From Legionella genomosp. 1 (GTDB lineage Bacteria; Pseudomonadota; Gammaproteobacteria; Legionellales; Legionellaceae), in contig CAMDJY010000075.1 in the NCBI GenBank assembly GCA_945901145.1, forward strand, positions 1-7,287: a DNA stretch of 7,287 nt. Reading direction: 5' to 3'. The notes under the pieces were generated by a model. It was not told where the DNA came from. It saw only the letters and a program-made list of their open reading frames with translations, and did not search any database. Below are positions 1 to 5,609 of the stretch, one piece after another (positions within the stretch are counted from its first letter, which is position 1; each line of letters opens with the position of its first letter). The position numbers and the translations under genes were made by a program.

Positions 1-278
1 TGTAAGCGTGTATTTTCGATAGTAATTGGCTCTTCACGTTGTCCAACCAGACCGATTAATCCTTGTGTCAATGGAATTCTGACTGCAGTTGCAGCCAGGT
101 TTTTTAATCCCGCTGTTGCAATCAGAACATATTCAGAATGCTTATTGTCAATGAGAAAAACAGATACAGCATCAATGCTCAGTGCTTTTTGTACACGCTC
201 GACAAGTGTGGTCAGCGCATCTGATAAGTGATTCGCAGTTGTTACATCTTGTACGATTTGTTTCAATATCTTTAGCAT
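1..278 (-). CDS. ptsP: PtsP (nitrogen PTS enzyme I), N-terminal GAF part, cut by window edge
   Basis: Only the first 92 codons are inside the window; the reading frame is open to position 1. My translation of the minus strand from ATG at 278 begins MLKILKQIVQDVTTANHLSD and continues through a GAF-like domain, with a strand-rich AVSVFLID segment near residue 37 and a QGLIGLVGQREEPI segment near residues 75-88. This is the usual N terminus of PtsP (EI-Ntr), the PEP-dependent phosphotransferase that starts the nitrogen phosphorelay PtsP-NPr-EIIA-Ntr in the cytoplasm; the GAF domain is the sensory part. The PEP-utilising catalytic domains would lie to the left and cannot be seen. It starts 6 bases after the rppH stop with no clear Shine-Dalgarno, so translation is probably coupled to rppH. 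The rppH-ptsP order is known from many gammaproteobacteria and supports the call. Confidence 0.85.
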   Translation of the reverse strand, partial: MLKILKQIVQDVTTANHLSDALTTLVERVQKALSIDAVSVFLIDNKHSEYVLIATAGLKNLAATAVRIPLTQGLIGLVGQREEPITIENTRL

Positions 279-284
279 GAATTT

Positions 285-809
285 TTAGCGACCATAGTGT
301 CCTTTTTTGCGACGCGCGCCAAAAAGTGAATGATGTTTTTTAAGAAACGGCTCTAGTTCTTTAAGTGATTCAGCATAGACTTGTTTTTTGAAAAAAATCA
401 CTTGTTCAGGGGGCGCGTGGTAATCAATCCATCGCCAACTATCAAACTCAGGGGAGTCGCTTAAATCTAAGCGAATTTTTTGTTCGCTTGCAGTGAGCCT
501 TAGTAAATACCATTTTTGTTTTTGTCCAATGACTAAAGGGGTGGTCCCATGTCGTAAATATTGTTTAGGTAATTTATAGCGTAACCAACGTTTGGTGACG
601 CCTAAGATTTCAATATCTTGGCGTTCTAGTCCAATTTCTTCACGTAGCTCGCGCAACATAGCCTCTTCTGATAATTCACCTGTGGCGAGACCTCCTTGGG
701 GAAATTGCCAAGCATCGTGTCCGTGGCGTTTACCCCAAAAGACACGATTCGACTCATTAACCAAAATGATACCTACATTCAACCGATACCCGGCACGATC
801 AATCACCAT
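285..809 (-). CDS. rppH: RNA pyrophosphohydrolase (Nudix)
   Basis: A 174-residue cytoplasmic Nudix hydrolase that removes pyrophosphate from the 5' triphosphate end of mRNA, which triggers RNase E-dependent decay. The Nudix box is complete at residues 39-61: G39, E45, then R53-E54-L55 and E57-E58 with G60, so the metal-binding glutamates are present. Upstream, GYRLNVGIIL (7-16) and WQFPQGG (34-40) are RppH signatures, and WLRYKLPK and GQKQKWYLLRL follow in the expected order. The length is close to E. coli RppH, with a basic C-terminal tail (ARRKKGHYGR). The ATG at 809 has no purine-rich ribosome site in front of it. The GTG codon directly after it would give an N terminus beginning MIDRAGYR, even closer to E. 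coli, so the start is certain only to one codon. The start codon lies in the middle of a 14-bp palindrome. It is the first gene of a two-gene unit with ptsP. Confidence 0.96.
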   Translation of the reverse strand: MVIDRAGYRLNVGIILVNESNRVFWGKRHGHDAWQFPQGGLATGELSEEAMLRELREEIGLERQDIEILGVTKRWLRYKLPKQYLRHGTTPLVIGQKQKWYLLRLTASEQKIRLDLSDSPEFDSWRWIDYHAPPEQVIFFKKQVYAESLKELEPFLKKHHSLFGARRKKGHYGR

Positions 810-815
810 GGTGAT
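802..815. repeat. 14-bp perfect palindrome centred on the rppH start codon
   Basis: ATCACCATGGTGAT is its own reverse complement. In the rppH transcript it can fold as a 5-bp stem with the loop CAUG, placing the AUG in the loop. It could be a small translational control hairpin, a protein-binding site, or chance: a perfect 14-bp palindrome is expected roughly once per 16 kb of random sequence. Confidence 0.4.
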
Positions 816-870
816 ACTTTAGTCTAACTCTTGAATCTTCTGATTTTTCCACAAAAAATTGTGAATATCT

Positions 871-899
871 ATCATAATTCGCATCTAAACCTAAATTAA
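871..899 (-). promoter_or_regulatory. weak candidate promoter for rppH-ptsP
   Basis: On the minus strand there is a good -10 box TATGAT (876 down to 871), preceded by 17 bases and a poor -35 match TTAATT (899 to 894). Transcription from here would give a leader of about 55 bases before the rppH ATG. The -35 overlaps the interrupted palindrome at 888-903, so a factor bound there could control this promoter. The poor -35 keeps confidence low. Confidence 0.25.
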
Positions 900-903
900 G
901 GTT
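888..903. repeat. interrupted palindrome AACCT-N6-AGGTT in the divergent rppH/ansA spacer
   Basis: AACCTAAATTAAGGTT matches its own reverse complement at 14 of 16 positions: the arms AACCT/AGGTT and the central AATT pair, while one base on each side does not. It lies between two divergent genes, in the expected place for an operator acting on either. The arms are the same as those of the E. coli MqsA operator, but the spacing there is shorter (2-4 bases, from memory). No binding factor can be named. Confidence 0.35.
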
Positions 904-953
904 AAACTTTAAGATGTTATTTATTTTTTTTGTTTCTGAGGCTATCTATCACT

Positions 954-1970
954 ATGCGTAAAAAAAAGAAAACCATTCTAATTTTGAATACGGGAGGAAC
1001 GATTAGTAGTGTTCAAACAGACCATGGTCTTCAGCCGGCAATAGGAGGCGTTGCACATGCCTTGAAAAGCATTTCTGTTTTGACACATCCTGATATGCCA
1101 AATTATATCATCAAAGAATATCAGCCTTTACTCGATTCTTCTAATATGACCCCCATGCAATGGAATCAAATTGCTGAAGATATTGCTAGCGTTTATGATG
1201 AAGTTGATGGGTTCGTGATTTTTCATGGTACTGATACGATGGCTTATACTGCCTCGGCATTGTCTTTTATGTTAGAAAATTTGCATAAGCCCGTTATTTT
1301 AACGGGTTCTCAGATTCCGTTATCCGATGTACGTAACGATGCAATAGATAACGTTGTGAGCTCGCTTTGGTTTGCAGCACACGCACCGTTGCATGAAGTT
1401 TGTATTTATTTTAATCAAAAATTATTTCGTGGTAATCGTACTCAAAAAGTCAGTTCTTCGCGTTTTAATGCATTTGACTCACCGAATTTTCCACATTTAG
1501 CTGATGTGGAAATTGATGTTTCCATGCGTAAACATCTTTTGCTGCCTTTATCAAGTGAGCCGTTTCAGCATCAGTTGATTCATTCGCATCGCATTGCGAA
1601 TTTTCGTTTATTTCCAGGGTTTTCTTCAGAGGTGTTTTATCATTTATTAAGCCAACCGCTTGATGGTTTAATTTTAGAAACTTATGGTGCTGGTAATGCG
1701 CCTAATTATGATGCGATGTTTTTGAAAGAACTAAAAAATGCATGTGACCGTGGCATGATTATTATCAATACGAGTCAGTGTCAGCATGGATCAGTGGCTA
1801 TGGGTCAATATGAGACAGGATATACATTAAAAGCCGCGGGCTTGATCAGTGGCTATGATATGACTACGGAGGCGGTGCATTGTAAGTTGTTATATTTACT
1901 TAGCAAATATAAAGATCAAGACATCATTAAAAACAAAATGCAGAAAAATCTGGTTGGTGAGTTAGGATAA
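954..1970 (+). CDS. ansA: Type I (cytoplasmic) L-asparaginase
   Basis: A 338-residue enzyme hydrolysing L-asparagine to aspartate and ammonia, essentially the length of E. coli AnsA. Both asparaginase signatures are present: NTGGTIS at 12-18 with nucleophile T16, and HGTDTMAYTASALSF at 91-105 with T93 and D94. Supporting residues match the AnsA pattern: the DSSNM substrate loop (61-65) and K165 in RGNRTQKV, corresponding to the catalytic lysine. No signal peptide is seen, which argues against the periplasmic high-affinity AnsB type. The start is the ATG at 954, with GAGG 12 bases upstream at 938-941. An in-frame TTG at 930 would add 8 residues but has no ribosome site, and the ATG start fits the family N terminus. 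Codons 2-6 are nearly pure A (RKKKK). It is divergent from rppH and 57 bases upstream of glmU, so it may be partly cotranscribed with glmU. Some related archaeal-type amidotransferase subunits (GatD) share these motifs, but length and context favour AnsA. Confidence 0.94.
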   Translation: MRKKKKTILILNTGGTISSVQTDHGLQPAIGGVAHALKSISVLTHPDMPNYIIKEYQPLLDSSNMTPMQWNQIAEDIASVYDEVDGFVIFHGTDTMAYTASALSFMLENLHKPVILTGSQIPLSDVRNDAIDNVVSSLWFAAHAPLHEVCIYFNQKLFRGNRTQKVSSSRFNAFDSPNFPHLADVEIDVSMRKHLLLPLSSEPFQHQLIHSHRIANFRLFPGFSSEVFYHLLSQPLDGLILETYGAGNAPNYDAMFLKELKNACDRGMIIINTSQCQHGSVAMGQYETGYTLKAAGLISGYDMTTEAVHCKLLYLLSKYKDQDIIKNKMQKNLVGELG

Positions 1971-1987
1971 GAAAGTCTTAATTTTTT
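1968..1987 (+). terminator. weak terminator-like hairpin after ansA
   Basis: TAAGA-AAG-TCTTA forms a perfect 5-bp stem with a 3-base loop, starting on the ansA stop codon and followed by A and six Ts (1982-1987). The stem has only one G-C pair, so at best it is a leaky terminator that would partly separate ansA from glmU. Confidence 0.25.
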
Positions 1988-2027
1988 ATGATAGGCTTAG
2001 TTTAAATTATTTGGGGGTGATCTATCT

Positions 2028-3416
2028 ATGTCATTACATGTGGTTATTTTAGCGGCAGGCCAAGGCAAACGTATGCAGTCAGCGCTGCCGAAAGTTTTAC
2101 ATCCAATTGCCGGTCAGCCGATGTTAAAACGTGTGGTTGAGACTGCGTGTCGGTTGAATCCAGAGCGTATTCATGTGGTCATTGGTCACGGGGGTGCACA
2201 AATTCAGCAAGCATTGTCGGACTTACCTGTTGCCTGGGTGGTACAAAAAGAACAGCTGGGCACAGGGCATGCAGTGATGCAAGCATTGCCGATGATTCCA
2301 TTGGCAAGTGATATATTGATTTTATACGCAGATGTGCCTCTGATTGATCAGCAAGAATTAGAAAAGCTCATTTCTCCCGTCCGCTCAGGGCATGCGTCGT
2401 TGGCTTTGTTGTTATTATCTGCAGAAGATCCAACAGGCTTAGGTCGGATTGTTCGCAATGAGGTACAACAGATTCAAGCGATTGTTGAGGAAAAAGATGC
2501 AAATGAGCTGCAGAAGCAAATTCGTGAAATCTATACTGGCATTTGTTGTGCACGTGCAGAAGATTTAGCCCGTTGGTTGCCGCAGTTAAATGCGGCAAAT
2601 GCTCAGCAAGAATATTATTTGACTGAAATTATTGCGATGGCGGTGAAGGAGCGGAAAACTATAGATTCGATTCACGCAGCTGACTCATTGACTGTCCAAG
2701 GGGTTAATGATCGGGTTCAATTAAGTCAATTAGAGCGTGCATTTCAACTCAAGCAAGCAAAACGCTTACTTCTAGCCGGGGTGACTTTAGCGGATCCAGC
2801 ACGGATTGATATTCGAGGTCAGCTCACCTGTGAGCGTGATGTTTTTATTGATGTGAATGCAGTTTTTTCTGGTGATGTATGTTTGGGTGAAGGCAGTCAT
2901 ATTGGCCCGAACTGTTCATTGCATGATGTGACTATTGGCAAGAATTGTTATATTCACGCCAATAGTGTTCTTGAGGATTGTCAGGTCGGTGATGCATGCC
3001 AAATCGGCCCTTTTGCGCGACTCAGGCCTGGCACAGAACTTGGGCGTGGCTGCAAAATTGGTAATTTTGTGGAAACGAAGAAAGCAGTATTTGATGCAGG
3101 CAGCCAGGCAAGTCATTTAAGTTATTTAGGTGATGTGACCATTGGTAAAGCCGTTAATATTGGCGCAGGTACGATTACTTGTAATTATGATGGCATGAAT
3201 AAACATCAGACGATTATTGAAGATGGTGCTTTTATTGGCTCTGACACGCAATTAGTCGCTCCCGTGACCATTGGAAAAAATGCAACCATAGGTGCCGGCA
3301 GTACCATTCGAAAATCAGCACCTGCAGAAGAGCTAACCCTCACTGAATCTAAGCAAAAAACGGTCTATGGTTGGGTTCGGCCTAAGAAAAAGGAATATGT
3401 TGAACATCAAGAGTAG
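2028..3416 (+). CDS. glmU: Bifunctional GlcNAc-1-P uridyltransferase / GlcN-1-P acetyltransferase
   Basis: A 462-residue cytoplasmic enzyme that acetylates glucosamine-1-phosphate with acetyl-CoA and then transfers UMP to give UDP-GlcNAc, the precursor of peptidoglycan and LPS. The N-terminal pyrophosphorylase domain (about 1-228) shows LAAGQGKRM (8-16), LPKVLH with K22, QLGTGHA (76-82), D102 in ADVPL and N227 in GVNDR, the magnesium and nucleotide positions. The C-terminal left-handed beta-helix (about 250-445) shows repeated hexapeptides such as IGPNCS, IGKNCY and IGAGST. The acetyltransferase catalytic histidine is H363, at the same number as in E. coli, followed by YLGD and GTITCNYDG. The ATG at 2028 is fixed by the strong ribosome site GGGGGTGA (2013-2020), 7 bases upstream. 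One feature differs from the usual motif: K14 replaces the common threonine of GxGTRM. I recall the same residue in Coxiella, so activity is probably normal. No clear terminator follows; the next gene has its own promoter. Confidence 0.97.
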   Translation: MSLHVVILAAGQGKRMQSALPKVLHPIAGQPMLKRVVETACRLNPERIHVVIGHGGAQIQQALSDLPVAWVVQKEQLGTGHAVMQALPMIPLASDILILYADVPLIDQQELEKLISPVRSGHASLALLLLSAEDPTGLGRIVRNEVQQIQAIVEEKDANELQKQIREIYTGICCARAEDLARWLPQLNAANAQQEYYLTEIIAMAVKERKTIDSIHAADSLTVQGVNDRVQLSQLERAFQLKQAKRLLLAGVTLADPARIDIRGQLTCERDVFIDVNAVFSGDVCLGEGSHIGPNCSLHDVTIGKNCYIHANSVLEDCQVGDACQIGPFARLRPGTELGRGCKIGNFVETKKAVFDAGSQASHLSYLGDVTIGKAVNIGAGTITCNYDGMNKHQTIIEDGAFIGSDTQLVAPVTIGKNATIGAGSTIRKSAPAEELTLTESKQKTVYGWVRPKKKEYVEHQE

Positions 3417-3454
3417 GCATCATTTTTTGTTTTGGGCACTATACTCATGTACCC

Positions 3455-3483
3455 TTGTAAACTAAGTTTACATTTGCTATGAT
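3455..3483 (+). promoter_or_regulatory. sigma70-type promoter of the toxin-antitoxin-like cassette
   Basis: TTGTAA (3455-3460), a 17-base spacer, then TATGAT (3478-3483) preceded by TG at 3475-3476, giving an extended -10 element. Spacing is ideal and the -10 is strong. Transcription would begin around 3490, about 25 bases before the GTG start of the first cassette gene. A perfect inverted repeat covers the -35 and most of the spacer, so repression by a bound protein is likely. Confidence 0.65.
3456..3472. promoter_or_regulatory. perfect inverted repeat inside the cassette promoter, candidate autoregulatory operator
   Basis: TGTAAAC-TAA-GTTTACA has two perfect 7-base arms and a 3-base centre. 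It overlaps five bases of the -35 box and twelve of the 17 spacer bases. A dimeric HTH protein bound here would block RNA polymerase. The second cassette gene encodes an HTH protein, and antitoxins of this type usually repress their own operon, so it is the obvious candidate ligand; that link is inference. Confidence 0.6.
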
Positions 3484-3513
3484 TTCATATATCACCAATG
3501 AGACAATGAAATA

Positions 3514-3852
3514 GTGTCTATAAAACCAATAAAAAAAACAGACAAAGAGTTATTTGCATTGATAGAAGAAAAAATAAATCAAAGAAAATATATTTTTATG
3601 TCACATTCAGAACAAAAAATGCGAGAGCGACGTGTTTCACAGCTTGATATTATTTATCTTTTATCCGGGAAAAAGGGCTACGGAAGAAAGCGCAACAAGA
3701 AAAAGGATATTTATGAATCTATTTCTGTTGTTGATGTAGCCCAAGATTGGAAATATTGCATTGAAGGATGTGATATTGATGGTAATGCATTAAGAGTGAT
3801 TATTACATTTACAGAAGATTTGATGCCAATCATTACGGTAATTAGGATTTAA
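3514..3852 (+). CDS. DUF4258-like protein, candidate toxin of a type II toxin-antitoxin pair
   Basis: A 112-residue protein, small and basic. After an N-terminal helix (about 10-23) comes the pattern YIFMSHSEQKMRERRVSQLD (26-45), which resembles the start of the DUF4258 family (a histidine, here H31, then M-x-E-R and a following helix). A very basic loop, GKKGYGRKRNKKK (52-64), precedes paired strands YCIEGCDIDGNALRVIITF (81-99) and MPIITVIRI (104-112). DUF4258 proteins are often encoded next to MqsA/YgiT-type antitoxins and are thought to be RelE/MqsR-like ribonuclease toxins; the fold and activity here are inferred, and no catalytic residue is proven. The start is GTG at 3514 with only a weak GAGA (3500-3503) upstream. 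The next ATG (codon 29) would cut into the first conserved strand, so GTG is preferred. The gene is strikingly AT-rich: positions 3541-3600 have 12 G/C in 60. It lies 13 bases upstream of its partner. Confidence 0.8.
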   Translation: MSIKPIKKTDKELFALIEEKINQRKYIFMSHSEQKMRERRVSQLDIIYLLSGKKGYGRKRNKKKDIYESISVVDVAQDWKYCIEGCDIDGNALRVIITFTEDLMPIITVIRI

Positions 3853-3865
3853 CAGGAGAAAGGCT

Positions 3866-4327
3866 ATGAAAACCAAAATAGTGAAAAATTATGTTTATGA
3901 TGGACTTGGTTTTCCTGTTGAATTGGACGAGGTTGAAATGATTTATATTGAAAATGATTGGCAACCAAAAATTGATGTTCAAAAAATTGCTGATGATGTT
4001 ATTGGAAAGTTAGCTGTTCAAGAAGTAAGGTTAACAGGAAATCAAGTTAAATTTATTCGCTCTTATTATTCAATGCCGCTTCGCGAATTTGGTGAAAAAG
4101 TAGTTCATGAATCACATATGGCAGTTAGTAAGTGGGAGAAAAAAGGAGTTCTTCCAACCAATATGAATGCCAATACTGAGCATGAATTGCGTTTATATAT
4201 TGTTGAGAAATTGCTTTCTAAATCAAAAGAATCCAAATCAAAGTTTTATGATATTTACATGGCAACCAAAAGATTTTTTAGTGTAGATCAAAATAAGTCC
4301 TCTATTGTTCATGCAATGGGAATGTAA
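3866..4327 (+). CDS. MqsA/YgiT-like HTH antitoxin candidate without zinc-binding cysteines
   Basis: A 153-residue protein. The C-terminal half holds an XRE-type helix-turn-helix: RLTGNQVKFIRSYYSM (55-70), PLREFGEKV (71-79), and the recognition region HMAVSKWEKKG (84-94), typical of MqsA-family antitoxins. The N-terminal segment YDGLGFPVELDEVEMIYI (11-28) matches the layout of the YgiT/MqsA zinc ribbon (Y-x-G-x-G-x-P, then a strand), but there is no cysteine anywhere in the protein, so it cannot bind zinc the MqsA way. In that family the N-terminal domain binds the toxin and the HTH binds DNA. A C-terminal extension (about 118-153) rich in lysine and serine follows the HTH. The ribosome site AGGAG (3854-3858), 7 bases before the ATG, is much stronger than that of the upstream gene, as expected when antitoxin must exceed toxin. 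It follows the toxin candidate by 13 bases and probably represses the promoter at 3455-3483. The antitoxin role is inferred from architecture. Confidence 0.8.
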   Translation: MKTKIVKNYVYDGLGFPVELDEVEMIYIENDWQPKIDVQKIADDVIGKLAVQEVRLTGNQVKFIRSYYSMPLREFGEKVVHESHMAVSKWEKKGVLPTNMNANTEHELRLYIVEKLLSKSKESKSKFYDIYMATKRFFSVDQNKSSIVHAMGM

Positions 4328-4365
4328 GTATTTTTTTTAGAGACTAGAGGGCGCGCCGCAAACCC

Positions 4366-4992
4366 CTACTTGTCGACATACTCACATAAGTCTCGAATGG
4401 TGCACGTGGCGCAGTGGGGTTTTCTTGCGGTGCAGACATAGCGACCGTGTAGAATTAACCAATGATGTGCGTTTTTTAGATATTTAGGAGCGATGGCCTT
4501 GAGGAGCGCTAATTCTACTGCTAGTGGGGTTTTGCCTCGTCCAATGCCGATGCGATTGGCCACACGAAAAATATGGGTATCAACAGCTATTGTCGATTCA
4601 CCAAACGCGGTATTTAAAATGACATTGGCTGTTTTTCTGCCCACCCCCGGAAGAGTTTCTAACGCTTGTCGAGAGCGAGGCACTTGGCCCTCATAGTGCT
4701 CAAGAATCAGTTGGCAGGTTTTGATGATGTGCGTTGCTTTGGTGTTATAGAGCCCTATTGTTTTGATATATTTTTTTAGTTCGTCCTCGCCAAGTTTTAC
4801 AATAGCTTCTGGCGTATTGGCTATTTTAAATAAATGCGATGTGGCTTTGTTTACGCTTACATCTGTCGCCTGAGCAGAGAGCATGACGGCAATCAGGAGT
4901 TCAAATGGTGTTGCAAATTGCAGCTCGGTAGATGGATGTGGATTTTGCTTAAGAAAGCGTGCAAAAATTTTATTGCATATCGTCTGATTCAT
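4366..4992 (-). CDS. nth: Endonuclease III (DNA glycosylase/AP lyase)
   Basis: A 208-residue base excision repair enzyme that removes oxidised pyrimidines and cleaves the abasic site by beta-elimination. The helix-hairpin-helix motif LPGVGRKTANVIL (114-126) contains the catalytic lysine K120, and D138 in AVDTH (136-140) is the catalytic aspartate, both at the same numbers as in E. coli. The [4Fe-4S] cluster ligands C187, C194, C197 and C203 keep the C-x6-C-x2-C-x5-C spacing. Length and residue numbering match the family without insertions, so the gene is intact. Its ATG overlaps the rnfB stop by 4 bases (4989-4992) and lacks its own ribosome site, which means translational coupling. It is the last gene of the metG-rnfB-nth block and ends 38 bases from the convergent antitoxin gene. 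MutY is excluded by length and by the endonuclease III-type sequence around the HhH. Confidence 0.97.
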   Translation of the reverse strand: MNQTICNKIFARFLKQNPHPSTELQFATPFELLIAVMLSAQATDVSVNKATSHLFKIANTPEAIVKLGEDELKKYIKTIGLYNTKATHIIKTCQLILEHYEGQVPRSRQALETLPGVGRKTANVILNTAFGESTIAVDTHIFRVANRIGIGRGKTPLAVELALLKAIAPKYLKNAHHWLILHGRYVCTARKPHCATCTIRDLCEYVDK

Positions 4993-5609
4993 GATTTGTT
5001 TTTGTTCTTGCTGTTTTTGGCACGTTCTAGTGCTGCCAGAATATAAGTTTGCTTTGCCTGTTTCTCCGTGTGTTGTTGATCACTATTTTGCGCCAGTTGC
5101 CGTTTTTCTCGATATAGTTGTGCTTTCATGTGTTCATCGCGCAAATTACGGATTTTTTTTGCATGAAATCGTGCTCGGGCATGGTTTTTATCATAGCTTG
5201 CTTCGGGAATTGTCACCATTTCAATACAATCCACGGGACAAGGCTCAACACATAATCCACAGCCGGTGCATTCTGTTGTAAGAATGCTATGCATGAGGGT
5301 AGCACTGCCAATAATCGCATCCACCGGGCAGGCCTGGATACATTTGGTGCAGCCTATGCACTCTGCCTCACGAATGTATGCCAGAGACGGTTCACGGGTA
5401 TTCATCGATTTTTCTTGAAGATAGGGGGTTGGGTCGATGTTGAGTCGCTGACCGAGCATTTTGAGTGTTTTAATTCCTCCCGGGGGGCAACGGTCAATGG
5501 GTGCTTGGTATGCGGCTAATGCTTCTGCGTATGGTTGACAGCCCGGATATCCGCATTCACCACACTGTGTTTGTGGTAATAATGCATCGAGTTCTTTGGC
5601 AAGGCTCAT
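4989..5609 (-). CDS. rnfB: Soluble RnfB/RsxB-type ferredoxin lacking the membrane anchor
   Basis: A 206-residue iron-sulfur electron carrier. The N-terminal cluster domain has C16, C19, C24 and C41 ([10 protein letters not shown], then DRCPPGG), the RnfB signature. Two ferredoxin-type [4Fe-4S] motifs follow: C84-C87-C90-C94 and C114-C117-C120-C124. E. coli RsxB begins with a hydrophobic membrane helix before the first cluster; here the protein starts only 15 residues before C16 and has no hydrophobic stretch, so it should be cytoplasmic. After the ferredoxin domain a charged, probably helical tail (about 138-206) ends with [12 protein letters not shown], similar to the AxxRAK repeats known from RnfC tails. 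No other rnf/rsx subunit gene is in the window. The ATG at 5609 overlaps the metG stop by 4 bases, with a GAG about 8 bases upstream. Position before nth suggests a redox or iron-sulfur role linked to repair, but the electron partner is unknown. Confidence 0.9.
   Translation of the reverse strand: MSLAKELDALLPQTQCGECGYPGCQPYAEALAAYQAPIDRCPPGGIKTLKMLGQRLNIDPTPYLQEKSMNTREPSLAYIREAECIGCTKCIQACPVDAIIGSATLMHSILTTECTGCGLCVEPCPVDCIEMVTIPEASYDKNHARARFHAKKIRNLRDEHMKAQLYREKRQLAQNSDQQHTEKQAKQTYILAALERAKNSKNKNKS

Noticed and set aside
850..863. Inverted repeat CACAA-AAAA-TTGTG
   Set aside because: Five-base arms around an A tract are common in AT-rich spacers, and there is no promoter alignment to give it meaning.
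860..875. CRP-like site TGTGA followed by ATCAT
   Set aside because: Only one half-site fits; the second half does not match TCACA at the right spacing.
930..953. TTG-initiated extension of the asparaginase by 8 residues
   Set aside because: No ribosome site precedes the TTG, while the ATG at 954 has GAGG upstream and matches the length and N terminus of AnsA.
960..972. A-rich tract in codons 2-6 of ansA as a phase-variation site
   Set aside because: The longest pure run is eight As, ordinary for lysine codons in an AT-rich genome, and the frame is intact.
1987..1992. TATGAT as a -10 box for glmU
   Set aside because: No acceptable -35 lies at 16-18 bases upstream; the nearest candidate has 19 bases and a poor match.
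4301..4338. Possible terminator: 7-bp stem TCTATTG/CAATGGG at the end of the antitoxin gene followed by eight Ts
   Set aside because: Two of the pairs are G-U and ten bases separate the stem from the T run, so it does not meet the form of an intrinsic terminator.
4989..5609. RnfB as an N-terminally truncated pseudogene
   Set aside because: All twelve cluster cysteines are present, the frame is open, and the start is tightly coupled to metG, so a functional soluble form is more likely.
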